From Desulfovibrio sp. MES5 (GTDB lineage: Bacteria > Desulfobacterota > Desulfovibrionia > Desulfovibrionales > Desulfovibrionaceae), in assembly GCF_002237645.1 (NCBI RefSeq), contig NZ_MJUZ01000022.1, forward strand, positions 124,001-188,000: a stretch of DNA of 64,000 nucleotides, given 5' to 3'. A program made the position numbers and the translations under genes. Every line of letters starts with the position of its first letter. Position 1 is the stretch's first letter. Shown here in pieces: positions 1-8,710 of the stretch. The notes under the pieces are model-generated. The model did no database searches. It was not told where the DNA came from and was given only the letters and a program-made list of their open reading frames with translations.

Positions 1-151
1 CCGCCAGACCAAAAGAGGCACGTCTTCGCCAAAGCCTTGACTGGCGCTGTCTGGCTACCAGAAGCTTCAGTAAAAACCCCACTGCCCCGCCTGCTCCTGC
101 CCCTGGCAGTCACAGGCACCTCTGCCGCAAACAGCAAGACAAAATTTTCCA

Positions 152-179
152 CCGCCCCGGTCTTGCCCGACCGGGGCGG
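152..179. terminator. Intergenic hairpin left of the AOR gene
   Basis: An 11-bp perfect stem (CCGCCCCGGTC, 152-162, with 169-179) encloses a 6-base loop. It is flanked by AAAATTTT on the left and ATTTTTCG on the right, so it could terminate transcription in either direction: the AOR message on the minus strand, or a gene beyond the left edge. I cannot assign a gene to positions 1-150; two plus-strand frames are open but nothing in them is recognisable. Confidence 0.6.
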
Positions 180-198
180 ACATTTTTCGTAATGCGAT

Positions 199-351
199 CT
201 AGAGCAGATTAACTTTGAAATGTTTTACATTTCAAAGTTTTCATTCAGCCGAAAAATGCGATTTTCGGCTGAATCCACGTCACTTTGTAGCGCGCTGCAC
301 TTTCGTGCAGCGTTAGAACATTTACACTTTTTCAAAGTTAAAATGCTCTAG
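199..351. repeat. MITE-like element R2, copy 1
   Basis: This is a 153-bp non-coding element with 22-bp terminal inverted repeats that begin CTAGAGCA and continue TTAACTTTGAAA, with two mismatches between the ends. It contains internal hairpins (the AGCCGAAAA/TTTTCGGCT arms and a GCTGCAC/GTGCAGC arm pair). A second copy lies in the opposite orientation at 27906-28081 and a degenerate relative at 37015-37092. Its right terminal CTAG supplies the TAG stop codon of the AOR gene. Confidence 0.75.
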
Positions 352-2090
352 CCCTTTTCCTCTATCCAGTTGAACACGGTCTTGAGTTCGTCGTGGGTGA
401 TGTCAAAGGTGGTGTTGTGCGGGGGAAGCTTTTCATCCGTAAAGAAATCGGGCAGGACGTCCGCGGCCTGGGTGATGCCCGCGCGGCGGTTGAAGTCGAT
501 TTCCGTAGACAGGATGCGCTGGCCCAGAGTCACCACGTCATCGCCCGTAAGCTGCCAGCCGAACTTGGCGTTGAGCATGTCCACAATGGCGGGCAAAGCG
601 TCCGGCACGTCAAGAATGGCAAAAGCAGTGAACAGGCACAGCCCCACGGAATCCACCGAGGCGGTGGCCACCTGAAGATTGCGCGAAAGCTCGATCTGCC
701 CTTCCTTTTTCAACGGATCAACCGTGCCGCCGCTGCTCAGGATGTTGGCGGTAACGGCATATCCGGCCGTGTGGTCAGCGCCCATGGGCGACGTGGCGTA
801 GGTAACGCCCTGGCCCTTGACGGCGCGCGGGTCATAGGCTGGCAGGCTCTGCCCCTTGACCGTGGGCACCCGGCGCACGCCGAAAACCCGGCCAGTGGTC
901 GCCGTGCCGCAACCGATGATGCGCCCAAGGGGCGTGCCCTCGCTGATGGCATGCATGGCGGCCAGCACGGCCTTGGCGTCGCCGTAAGGAATGGCCCCAC
1001 CGGCCATGGCAACGCCCATGGCGACACCCACGTCGATGGTGTCCACGCCAATGTCGTCGCACAGATAGTCATACTGCGAGATAGCGTCCAGATCGCCAAT
1101 GCCCGAATGGGGGCCAAAGGCCCACAGGGTTTCATATTCGGGCCATTTGCTCTGGAACTTGCCTTTCTTGTCGGGCAAAATGCCGCTGCAACGGATCATG
1201 CAGCCGCTCATGCAGCCATGCGCCACCGTGCCGCCGCGTTCCTTGGTAATCTGGTTCAGCAGTTCGCCGGACACGGCCTCATGTTTGTCAAACCGCCCCA
1301 CGGTAAAGTTCGCTGTGGGCAGGCCGCCCGCTTCATGCAGAATGTTGACAAGCACAGCGGTGCCATACTCTGCAAGGCCCTTGCTCGTGATGGGATGCTC
1401 GGCCAGAGCCTTGGCAAAACGCTTGGAAGCTTCACGAAAGGCCGCTTCGTTCACAAGGGGCTGATTTTTACCGCCCTCGGGATTCACGATGATGGCCTTG
1501 AGTCCTTTAGAGCCCATAACGGCGCCCACGCCGCCGCGCCCCGCATGACGCATGGGACGCAACTCGCGGTCGGTAAAGGCGATGGAGGCGGCGGTAAGCT
1601 TGAACTCGCCCGCACGGCCAATGGTGACATAGCTGCAATCACTGCCGTACTTTTCAATAAGCTTGGCCACGGTATCAAAGTTGTTCAGCCCCGCCGTTTC
1701 AGAAGGCACAAGCTTTGCGTGGTCCTTGCTCACTTCAAGCTGCCACCACTGGCCTTCTTCGGCCATGTCTTCAACAATAACGGCAAGGATGCCCAGCCGG
1801 GCCAGATGTCCGCCGGGCTGGCCGCCCGCGTTGGACTCCTTGATGCCTTCGGTAAGGGGGCTTTTACAGCCAACGGAAATGCGGTTGGCGTTGGGGCTGT
1901 TGGTGGCGCCCAGCAGGCCAGGCGCGAAAACCAGCTTGTTGTGGGGGCCGATGGGCGTACAGGTGGGCGGAACTTCGCGCGCCACAATGGCCGAAGTCAG
2001 GGCGCGACCGCCAAGGCCAGCATATTCCTGAGGGATTTCTTCAAACACACAGGTTTTTGTCGCCATATTAACGCGCAAAAAACGAAACAT
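348..2090 (-). CDS. Tungsten-containing aldehyde:ferredoxin oxidoreductase (AOR family)
   Basis: This 580-residue protein has the AOR-family order of an N-terminal tungstopterin-binding domain followed by domains 2 and 3. The cubane ligands are visible as HGCMSGCMIRC in the middle of the chain, with the fourth Cys in SVDSVGLCLF, a match to the family DxxGLC pterin-binding motif. Family members oxidise aldehydes to carboxylic acids with ferredoxin as acceptor in the cytoplasm. The start is fixed by AAGGAGG five bases before the ATG. The stop TAG lies inside the end of a repeat element. The tungstate importer 10 kb away would supply its metal. Which aldehyde it uses cannot be told from the sequence; the neighbouring alcohol dehydrogenase suggests alcohol and aldehyde metabolism. 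Confidence 0.93.
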   Translation of the reverse strand: MFRFLRVNMATKTCVFEEIPQEYAGLGGRALTSAIVAREVPPTCTPIGPHNKLVFAPGLLGATNSPNANRISVGCKSPLTEGIKESNAGGQPGGHLARLGILAVIVEDMAEEGQWWQLEVSKDHAKLVPSETAGLNNFDTVAKLIEKYGSDCSYVTIGRAGEFKLTAASIAFTDRELRPMRHAGRGGVGAVMGSKGLKAIIVNPEGGKNQPLVNEAAFREASKRFAKALAEHPITSKGLAEYGTAVLVNILHEAGGLPTANFTVGRFDKHEAVSGELLNQITKERGGTVAHGCMSGCMIRCSGILPDKKGKFQSKWPEYETLWAFGPHSGIGDLDAISQYDYLCDDIGVDTIDVGVAMGVAMAGGAIPYGDAKAVLAAMHAISEGTPLGRIIGCGTATTGRVFGVRRVPTVKGQSLPAYDPRAVKGQGVTYATSPMGADHTAGYAVTANILSSGGTVDPLKKEGQIELSRNLQVATASVDSVGLCLFTAFAILDVPDALPAIVDMLNAKFGWQLTGDDVVTLGQRILSTEIDFNRRAGITQAADVLPDFFTDEKLPPHNTTFDITHDELKTVFNWIEEKG

Positions 2091-2350
2091 GAGGCCTCCT
2101 TACAGCGCTGCCGCGCAGTATATGTTTACGCAGTATCTTTTTACACAGCATGTCTTTATGGCTTTCTACGGCAGGATCAGAAAAAACGGCAACTCCCCTA
2201 AAAAAACGACACGCTTTCATGCCCAAGCGGCACGAAAGCGGACAAAAGAAGGACAATACGGCAAACGCGCGTCGCGTGCGCCGTGTGCGAGGGCTGGCGC
2301 GAATTCATTTTGAAGAACTTTGTGGGGGAGAATGGCCGGAACGGACGCAA

Positions 2351-3277
2351 TCAATCAGCCCTATCGCTCCTCCCTTGGGTAAATTTGTGCATGGTTTTGG
2401 GGTATTTTTCTGCATCCTGGCCGGGGGGATTGCCAAACATCCTAGAGTACTCACGACTGAATTGCGAAGGACTTTCATACCCTACATGATACGCGGCCTC
2501 AGCAGCGCCCTTCTGTTCCGCCGTTATGAAGCGCCTGGCTTCGATCAAGCGAAGCTGCTTTTGGAACTGCATGGGCGTCAGCGTGGTTATCTCTTTAAAC
2601 CGCTGGTGAAGGCTGGAAACACTCATCTCCGCAATTCCCGCCAACTCGTCTATTCGTAGTGACTCTCTGAATTTCTGATTGATGTGCGCAATCACTCTGC
2701 CCACTTTCTGCAAATTTCCTTCGTGCATAGCCAGGTGTGCAATATGACGCCCGTGCACGGATTTCAAAAGACGGTAGCATACCTCCCTGATGTACATGGG
2801 AGCCAGAAACCCGGCATCCCCGGGAGCATCAAGAAGTCGGGCCAACCGCAGCAGCGGCTCTCCCAGGTCATCATCCATGCCAGCCACGAACAGTGAACGT
2901 GCGGCCAGCTTGGAGCTGCATGGCAGTATGTTCCCAGCCAGAAAAATCTCCCCGGCCATAGCAAGATCAATTTCCATTTGCAGGCATAAGTATGGTTTTT
3001 CGGGAGATGCCTTGGTGATCATGCCCATGATGGGCATGGTCACGGGGATGGTCATGTAGTCGCCCACATTGCATTCGTAAATGTCCTGCCCGTAGGTTAT
3101 CGCCTTGGCTCCCTGAATCACCAGACAGATGCAAGGATTGTATATTTCGGGAAGATGCTCGTCAGGGTTGTCAATCCGGATGCAAGCCAACCCCCCTATC
3201 CTGGTCTGATTGAACTCTTCCCCAGGGGCATGGCGCGCGACAATGTCCGCCAGTTCCTTGAGCGCCGCATTCTTCAT
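2351..3277 (-). CDS. AraC-family regulator with AraC_N-type sensor domain
   Basis: The protein has 308 residues when started at the ATG at 3277, which has AAGAAGG just upstream; a start 17 codons earlier is possible but has no ribosome site. The first ~190 residues resemble the AraC_N cupin-like domain of regulators that sit next to alcohol dehydrogenases. The last ~100 residues are a double helix-turn-helix (helix pair around IDELAGIAEMSVSSLHQRFK, second around AAYHVGYESPSQFSREYSR). It is divergent from the iron alcohol dehydrogenase across a 266-bp intergenic region, so it probably activates that gene. The effector is unknown. Confidence 0.9.
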   Translation of the reverse strand: MKNAALKELADIVARHAPGEEFNQTRIGGLACIRIDNPDEHLPEIYNPCICLVIQGAKAITYGQDIYECNVGDYMTIPVTMPIMGMITKASPEKPYLCLQMEIDLAMAGEIFLAGNILPCSSKLAARSLFVAGMDDDLGEPLLRLARLLDAPGDAGFLAPMYIREVCYRLLKSVHGRHIAHLAMHEGNLQKVGRVIAHINQKFRESLRIDELAGIAEMSVSSLHQRFKEITTLTPMQFQKQLRLIEARRFITAEQKGAAEAAYHVGYESPSQFSREYSRMFGNPPGQDAEKYPKTMHKFTQGRSDRAD

Positions 3278-3543
3278 GTGCAACCTTCTTCGTATTTCAT
3301 AAAAATTAATTTTTGGATTATCAGGCAAGTATCACGGAAGATCGTGTATTCACCATAAGCCCGTAAATCCATAATGTCCACCGCAGGCCGCAACGAAAAT
3401 GCATGCAAATAAGTCTGGCAATGTTGAGACAGATCACCCGGAGCCCCCTCGCCAGGGGAAACCACTTCAGATCATAGCTACTGCGCCAATAAATAAAAAT
3501 TTGCATTTTTCGGCAATGCCAAACACAATTCAAGGAGAAAAAC

Positions 3544-4710
3544 ATGGTACGGTTCACTATTCCACGTGAAGTTTATTTCGGTGAAAACGCGCTTGACAGA
3601 CTGGCTTCGGTCAGCGGGTCAAAGGCAATGCTGGTGGTCGGTTCAGAGAGATTGAAAAAAGACGGGACGACCGCCAAGATTCAGTCTCTTTTGAAAAAGG
3701 CCGGTATTGAATCTGACGTTTTTTCTGGAATCGAGGCGGACCCTTCAATTACGACCGTGATGAAAGGGGTTGCCGCCATGAACAGCTATAATCCTGACTG
3801 GATTATCGGCATCGGCGGCGGCTCGCCCATTGACGCCGCCAAAGCCATGTGGATTTTCTATGAACATCCCGACTTCACTTTTGAGGAGGCGGCAAAGCCG
3901 TTCAACCTTCCCGAACTTCGCCGCAAGGCGCGGTTCATCGCCATCCCTACCACCAGCGGCACCGGTACGGAGGTCACGTCATTTTCCGTTATCACCGACT
4001 ATGAAACCGGCATGAAATACCCTATTGCGGATTACAATATCACCCCTGATATTGCCATCCTCGACACGTGCCTAGTGGCCGATATGCACCGCACCCTGAT
4101 TGCGGATACCGGCATGGATGCTCTGACCCATGCCATTGAGGCGTACACATCCACTATGGCAAATCCCATTACTGACGGCCTGGCCATCAAAGCGATCCAG
4201 ATGATTGTCCGCGATTTGCCAGCTTCTTATGGAGGTGATGTAACTGCCCGCAACAGCGTCCACCTCGCTCAGTGCATGGCGGGAATGGCATTCTCCAACG
4301 CCATTCTTGGCGTCGTACATTCCATGGCCCATAAGACAGGAAGAGTGCTTGACATTGCTCATGGAAGGGCAAACGCCATCTACCTCACATACGCCACGCA
4401 GTATAACGCCAGAACGGCTCCTGAAAAATACGCCGAGATCGCCCGCTACCTTGGTTTGGAGGGAAAAACCGATGCTGCATTGGTGACGGCCCTGGTGGAT
4501 TGCATCAAAAAACTGCGCTCCGACCTGAATATGCCATCCTCTCTCAAGGAGCATGGCACGGACGAAAAGTTCTTTATGAGCCAGATCAAAGAGATAGCCA
4601 AGGAGGCAGTCGGAGATCCGTGCACGGGAACAAATCCTCGTCCTGTCTCGGAAGAAGAAATGACTGGGCTGTTTGAGGCGGTATATTATGGTAAGGACGT
4701 GACGTTTTAA
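3544..4710 (+). CDS. Iron-containing alcohol dehydrogenase
   Basis: This 388-residue protein belongs to the group III, Fe-dependent alcohol dehydrogenases, which interconvert alcohols and aldehydes with NAD(P)H. The dinucleotide-binding GIGGGSPIDAAKAM lies near residue 90. Metal ligands are visible as D and H in DTGMDALTHAIEAY and as the H-x3-H of GVVHSMAHKTG, with a further His in DIAHGRANA. The length is typical. AAGGAG precedes the ATG at a good distance. It stands alone, divergent from an AraC regulator and followed by a decayed zinc alcohol dehydrogenase and a strong hairpin. The substrate cannot be told from the sequence. Confidence 0.95.
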   Translation: MVRFTIPREVYFGENALDRLASVSGSKAMLVVGSERLKKDGTTAKIQSLLKKAGIESDVFSGIEADPSITTVMKGVAAMNSYNPDWIIGIGGGSPIDAAKAMWIFYEHPDFTFEEAAKPFNLPELRRKARFIAIPTTSGTGTEVTSFSVITDYETGMKYPIADYNITPDIAILDTCLVADMHRTLIADTGMDALTHAIEAYTSTMANPITDGLAIKAIQMIVRDLPASYGGDVTARNSVHLAQCMAGMAFSNAILGVVHSMAHKTGRVLDIAHGRANAIYLTYATQYNARTAPEKYAEIARYLGLEGKTDAALVTALVDCIKKLRSDLNMPSSLKEHGTDEKFFMSQIKEIAKEAVGDPCTGTNPRPVSEEEMTGLFEAVYYGKDVTF

Positions 4711-4764
4711 TCGTCCCATCCCTTATCTCCTGTTTGTAACCGGGGAACGACGTTCAACATCTTG

Positions 4765-4924
4765 CGGAACAGCAAGGCGCATCCAGATGGTCTTGTGACG
4801 ATTTCCGGCATTGGCGGGCTTGGGGATGATTGAGGTTTTTTCGCTGGAACGCGCCATGGAAGCATTTGAAAAAATGGTGGCCGCAAAGACGCATTCCCGC
4901 GCGGGTCTGAGCATACCCCAATAA
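4765..4924 (+). pseudogene. Remnant of a zinc-dependent (MDR) alcohol dehydrogenase
   Basis: Two pieces of a medium-chain zinc alcohol dehydrogenase survive in different frames. Positions 4765-4824 read PDGLVTISGIGGLG, the start of the NAD-binding Rossmann fold. Positions 4826-4924 read MIEVFSLERAMEAFEKMV and end SRAGLSIPQ-stop, the typical C-terminus of the family. About 130 residues between them and the whole N-terminus are missing, and the frame shifts at the join. It is therefore a deletion remnant lying just downstream of an intact iron alcohol dehydrogenase. Confidence 0.75.
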
Positions 4925-4926
4925 AT

Positions 4927-4969
4927 AACTACGCCACTGAACACTTCGTATGTGTTTAGTGGCGTAGTT
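4927..4969. terminator. Hairpin after the ADH remnant
   Basis: Arms of 18 bases (AACTACGCCACTGAACAC, 4927-4944, with 4952-4969, one mismatch) surround a 7-base loop. It starts three bases after the stop codon of the zinc-ADH remnant and separates two converging units, the alcohol dehydrogenase and the ABC importer operon. There is no long T-run on either side. Confidence 0.6.
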
Positions 4970-5004
4970 ACTTTACGCTATGAGGAATCCATATGAGGGG
5001 CAGA

Positions 5005-5706
5005 TTATACCAGCATGGATGGCACTGCTGTCAGCGTGCCGCTCTCAAGCCGGAACTGCGCATTGGCATGGCGCAGGATGTCCTGATGATGGTGCGCAAC
5101 CTGAACCACAGCCATGGCGGCCCCGGCCTGCCCTGCGCCCACCAGGCTTTCAATCAGCGCCTTCATGTCTTCACGCAAGGGGCCGTCCAACCCCGTGAAC
5201 GGCTCGTCCAGAATGAGAAGATCCGGACGCACCGCCAGGGCGCGGGCCAGAGAAACCCGTTGCCGCATGCCGCCGGACAACTCGCCCGGCAACAGGGACG
5301 CCGCCCCGGAGAGGCCCATGGCTTCCAGCATTTCGAGGGCGTAACGCCGCGCTTCCGCTTGATGCGCGTCACAGGGCAGCAAGACGTTTTGCAGGGCCGT
5401 GCGCCAGGGCAGAAGACGGGGCTCTTGAAAAACAAAGCCCACACGCCGGACAGTGAGGTGCGCTATCCCTTCCTGCGGGCGCAACAGGCCCGTCATGATG
5501 CGCGTCAATGTGGATTTTCCCGCGCCGCTGGGGCCTGTAAGCACCACGCACCCGCCCGCCTCAAGCGTAAAATTGACCTTGCGCAGCACCGTATGCGCGC
5601 CGAAACAATGCCCAACGTCACAAAGCCTTACCAGAGGGGCCAGTGGAGTCTGTGGGGCCAGTGGCGTCTGTAGGGTCATTGGAGTCCTTGGAGTCTGTCG
5701 GGTCAT
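5005..5706 (-). CDS. ABC importer ATP-binding protein (nitrate/sulfonate/taurine type)
   Basis: The start at 5706 overlaps the permease stop as ATGA and has GGAGGAAGG just upstream, giving 233 residues. Walker A is GPSGAGKST (about 58-66), the signature LSGGM about 143-147, and Walker B LLILDEP about 163-169. It should energise the permease at 5703-6479. The first ~25 residues are an unusual Thr-Pro-Leu-Ala repeat (TPMTLQTPLAPQTPLAP) coded by a degenerate tandem repeat, outside the ABC fold. It is the last gene of the TonB receptor operon. The transported substrate is unknown. Confidence 0.9.
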   Translation of the reverse strand: MTRQTPRTPMTLQTPLAPQTPLAPLVRLCDVGHCFGAHTVLRKVNFTLEAGGCVVLTGPSGAGKSTLTRIMTGLLRPQEGIAHLTVRRVGFVFQEPRLLPWRTALQNVLLPCDAHQAEARRYALEMLEAMGLSGAASLLPGELSGGMRQRVSLARALAVRPDLLILDEPFTGLDGPLREDMKALIESLVGAGQAGAAMAVVQVAHHHQDILRHANAQFRLESGTLTAVPSMLV

Positions 5707-6479
5707 GCCCTTCCTCCCCCGCACAGTTTATTGCGCAGGCAGCGCAAAAACGTGGCCTCAATGGCTCTGACCAGCAGCATGCTGACCAGTGCCACGGCGT
5801 ACAGTCCTGGCGTGTTAAGGTCTGCCCGCGCCAGAGCCAGCGTATAGCCGAGTCCCTGCGAAGCCCCGAGGGTTTCCCCCAGAATCGCCACGCGCATGCC
5901 GCCGCCCAGAGCCACCACGCAGGCTGACACCAGCGGCGCGGCCACTGCGGGCAGGTAGAGTTCCGTAAACCGTTTGCGTAAAGGAACCCTGTAGGCCCGC
6001 ACCATTTCGCACAGCGCCGGATCAACCGCGCCCAGCCCTTCCTGAAGCGCCATATAGATGGTGGGGGCGCTGGTAAGCGCCACAATCAGGATGATCATGC
6101 CCGACCCCACCCCGCACCAGAGCATGGCCAGGATAACCAGCACAACACCCGGCACGCTTGAAAGCACCCAGCGAAAAGGCAACAGCAGCAGGGCCGCCTC
6201 TGGATAGATTCCGGCAATCCACCCCAGCAGCCCTCCAGCCAAAATTCCCAACCCGAACCCGGCCAGCACCCGCCCAAGGGTGGGCAGCATGCCTTGCGTC
6301 CAGAACCAGGGCTGTGCGGCAAGATCCACCAGCGCGAACCAGGTTTCCAGAGGCGAGGCCAGCGCCAGCCCGCCACCGCGTGCAGCGGCCCATTGCCATG
6401 CGCCCAGAAAAAGCGCGCATCCAAGCAGCCGCCACAACAGACTGCGCCGCAGTTTCAGTATCCGCAGACTATTCTTCAC
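5703..6479 (-). CDS. ABC importer permease (SsuC/TauC-like)
   Basis: This 258-residue integral membrane protein has about six hydrophobic segments and the cytoplasmic coupling loop of binding-protein-dependent permeases in the region around RKRFTELYLPAVAAPLVSA. It overlaps the downstream ATPase by four bases and the upstream binding protein by 11 bases, so the three are translationally coupled. The family imports sulfonates, nitrate, thiamine precursors and other small solutes. The context of a TonB receptor and a PchR-like regulator suggests a metal chelate or other scarce nutrient, which is inference only. Confidence 0.88.
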   Translation of the reverse strand: MKNSLRILKLRRSLLWRLLGCALFLGAWQWAAARGGGLALASPLETWFALVDLAAQPWFWTQGMLPTLGRVLAGFGLGILAGGLLGWIAGIYPEAALLLLPFRWVLSSVPGVVLVILAMLWCGVGSGMIILIVALTSAPTIYMALQEGLGAVDPALCEMVRAYRVPLRKRFTELYLPAVAAPLVSACVVALGGGMRVAILGETLGASQGLGYTLALARADLNTPGLYAVALVSMLLVRAIEATFLRCLRNKLCGGGRA

Positions 6480-7590
6480 GGCCCATATCCCAAAAATCTT
6501 TTGTGGGCAGGCTGCCGCCCACGGAGGCCGGAGTCAGTTCCAGCAGGCGTTGCAGCATGAAAAGCGCGGACTTTTTGCCGCGTTCACCCACAAGAACCGA
6601 AGAAGACATAAAAGGCCGTTCTTCGGCTGCGGCGCGTTCCAGCACTACGCCCAATTCCGGGCTGTGCCGCTTCGCTGTCACGAGGCTGGCCTGCGGATTG
6701 TTCTCCATTTCGTGCATACCTTCTACAAAGCCCTGACGCAGCAGCGCACGCAGGGCCGGATCACGCGCCGTCGCTCCCACGACCATAAGGCAGGCCGTGG
6801 GCATATCCGTATGCTCGGGAAAGGCAGTCGACCACGCATCACGCAAGTCCAGCAGCCGGACCATACCTCCCCCGGCAGTGGCCAGAGAAGCGGAAGGCTC
6901 CGGCAAAAGCGCCGCGCCGCCCTGCCCCAGGCGCAGCAGATTGACCGCCTCAAGGGCGCTGCCGCAGTGACGCAGGGGGCAGTCAAGGCTGCTCTGCGCC
7001 GCCAGCACCCGCAGGGCCAGTTCCGGCATGTTGCCGGGACCGAAGGGCAGCAGGATTTCCCTGTTCAGCAGCCGACGGAGCGTATCAAGAGGCGGTTCGC
7101 CTTCGCGTGCGAGATCCGGCGGCCCCACCAGCCACAGGGGCGCGGCATAGGCGGCCAGCACCACGCAGGGCACGCCGCGTTGCGCCAGAACCGCCGCAGT
7201 GGGCAAGGCCGCCACCACGGCATCGACCTGCCCGTTGGCCACAAGGGCGCGCAACTGCTCGGGCGAACGCCAAAGGCTGAAAGACGCCCCGATTCCGGCC
7301 TTTTGGAATAACGCGCTCTCCCCGGCGGCCAGCAGAGGAACCGCCTGCGGCACCAGCGGCGCAGCCAGCCGTAAGTTCGTGGTTGGGCGCGATCCAGTGG
7401 GTTCCTCCCCATTATCCTGACCTGCCCGGTCTGGTGGGCTTGGCGGATTTGCCGGATTTGGCTGGCCTGCCGGATATATTGAATGGGACTGGTCTGCCGG
7501 GTCTGCCAGGTTTGCCGGATTTGCCATGGCCGAAGCCCCCCACCCTGCCATAACAAGCACGCACACCGCCAGCATGGCCCATGCCTTCAT
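6469..7590 (-). CDS. ABC importer periplasmic substrate-binding protein (NMT1/SsuA-like)
   Basis: A signal peptide (MKAWAMLAVCVLVMAGWGASAMA) is followed by a low-complexity Asn/Pro/Ala stretch of about 45 residues coded by degenerate short repeats. A periplasmic-binding fold begins near LRLAAPLVPQAVPLLAAG. The protein has 373 residues, longer than usual because of the repeat linker. It overlaps the methyltransferase upstream by four bases (ATGA) and the permease downstream. It should capture the solute delivered across the outer membrane by the TonB receptor of the same operon. The ligand is not identifiable. Confidence 0.82.
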   Translation of the reverse strand: MKAWAMLAVCVLVMAGWGASAMANPANLADPADQSHSIYPAGQPNPANPPSPPDRAGQDNGEEPTGSRPTTNLRLAAPLVPQAVPLLAAGESALFQKAGIGASFSLWRSPEQLRALVANGQVDAVVAALPTAAVLAQRGVPCVVLAAYAAPLWLVGPPDLAREGEPPLDTLRRLLNREILLPFGPGNMPELALRVLAAQSSLDCPLRHCGSALEAVNLLRLGQGGAALLPEPSASLATAGGGMVRLLDLRDAWSTAFPEHTDMPTACLMVVGATARDPALRALLRQGFVEGMHEMENNPQASLVTAKRHSPELGVVLERAAAEERPFMSSSVLVGERGKKSALFMLQRLLELTPASVGGSLPTKDFWDMGREE

Positions 7591-8708
7591 GCCTCACCTC
7601 CCGTGACGGCTCTGAGCGGCTTTCTGAACACTTCCAGTTCCGCTTCGCCAAACAGCATGGGAACGGGCCTCACCAGAATGCGCTCCAGACCGGCCCCGAT
7701 GGCGGCGGCGGCCATCTGCCCGTGCCTCAGGGACACGTCCTGCCCCTCCATGGCCAGTGAAAGACGCGAAAGAACGAGCACCTCCGGGGCCACGCCTTCA
7801 CGCACGCCCTCATGCACGCTGGCAAACAGCCCGCCGGGGCGCAGCGCGGCGCACACTTTTTTCAGAAATTCTGGCAGGTTCGTGGCGTAGTACAGGCTTT
7901 GGCAGGCCCAGACGAGATCGTGGTCATGGCCCAGCGCCACGGTGTTGAAATCACCGGGGCGCAGTTCAACTCGGTCGGACATTCCGCAGGCTGCGGCTTC
8001 TGCCCTGGCCATATCCAGCACCGGAGAAAAGTCGCACAGCGTGACATGCAGATCAGGCAAAAGCGTGGCCGCGCGCAAGGCCGTGATGCCCGGCCCGCAC
8101 CCCAGATCCAGCATGGACAAAAATCCCTCCGCACCGGGAAGCCCGGCAATCAGCCGGGCCAGAATGTCCGCAGCGCCCGCTTTCTGATAGGCCGCAAGAC
8201 CAGCCAGCGAGCGCTTCCAGTGCTGCTCGTCGTTCAGTTTGCTTTCGGGGTTTAGTTTGCTTTCGGGGTTCACCGTGTTCACCACGTTCGCAGTCGGGTG
8301 AGGCTCTTCGCCAAAAAGCCTTTCACGCAGGCAGGGCAAATTGCGGTGCTGCATGCCCGACAGCGAGGCCACAAGGCTTCCCAGAAAAAGGGGCGAGCCC
8401 TTGCGCAGATACGCCCCTGCCAAGGCGCTGTTGCTGTATGCGCCGTCCTTCTTGCAGGCCAGACCGGCCGCGACCATGCCGTCCATAAGGCTTGCCAGGC
8501 GTGACGCGTCCGCCGCCTGACCGCAGTTTTTTTTCAGGCAGGCCGCAATGCCGGACACACTGTGAACTTCCTCCAGAATGTCCGGCAATTCCAGTTCCAG
8601 AGCCAGATTGAGCAGCGCCATGCGCACCGGGGCAACCAGCCAGTCGGACAAAGAAGCGAAAGGCAGTGCGTCCACAAGATTTTCAAGATTCTTATGCTGT
8701 GCGGTCAT
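7587..8708 (-). CDS. SAM-dependent methyltransferase (O-methyltransferase-like)
   Basis: With the ATG at 8708 (GGAG nine bases upstream) the protein has 373 residues. An N-terminal winged-helix/dimerisation-like half (to about residue 150) precedes a class I methyltransferase core with motif I MLDLGCGPGITALRA and an acidic residue in LCDFSPV. A duplicated NPESKLNPESKLN, coded by a 21-base direct repeat, sits at the domain junction. It lies between the TonB receptor (three bases upstream) and the ABC importer genes, so it probably modifies, or helps release metal from, the imported compound. That role is inference; the substrate is unknown. Confidence 0.82.
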   Translation of the reverse strand: MTAQHKNLENLVDALPFASLSDWLVAPVRMALLNLALELELPDILEEVHSVSGIAACLKKNCGQAADASRLASLMDGMVAAGLACKKDGAYSNSALAGAYLRKGSPLFLGSLVASLSGMQHRNLPCLRERLFGEEPHPTANVVNTVNPESKLNPESKLNDEQHWKRSLAGLAAYQKAGAADILARLIAGLPGAEGFLSMLDLGCGPGITALRAATLLPDLHVTLCDFSPVLDMARAEAAACGMSDRVELRPGDFNTVALGHDHDLVWACQSLYYATNLPEFLKKVCAALRPGGLFASVHEGVREGVAPEVLVLSRLSLAMEGQDVSLRHGQMAAAAIGAGLERILVRPVPMLFGEAELEVFRKPLRAVTGGEA

Positions 8709-8710
8709 GC

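Noticed and set aside
393-2201. 602-codon open frame opposite the AOR gene
   Set aside because: It is antisense to a gene with clear family motifs; long antisense frames arise here from GC-rich codon use and this one resembles nothing.
4723-4944. Minus-strand 73-codon frame
   Set aside because: The plus strand of the same stretch carries remnants of a zinc alcohol dehydrogenase, which explains the sequence better.
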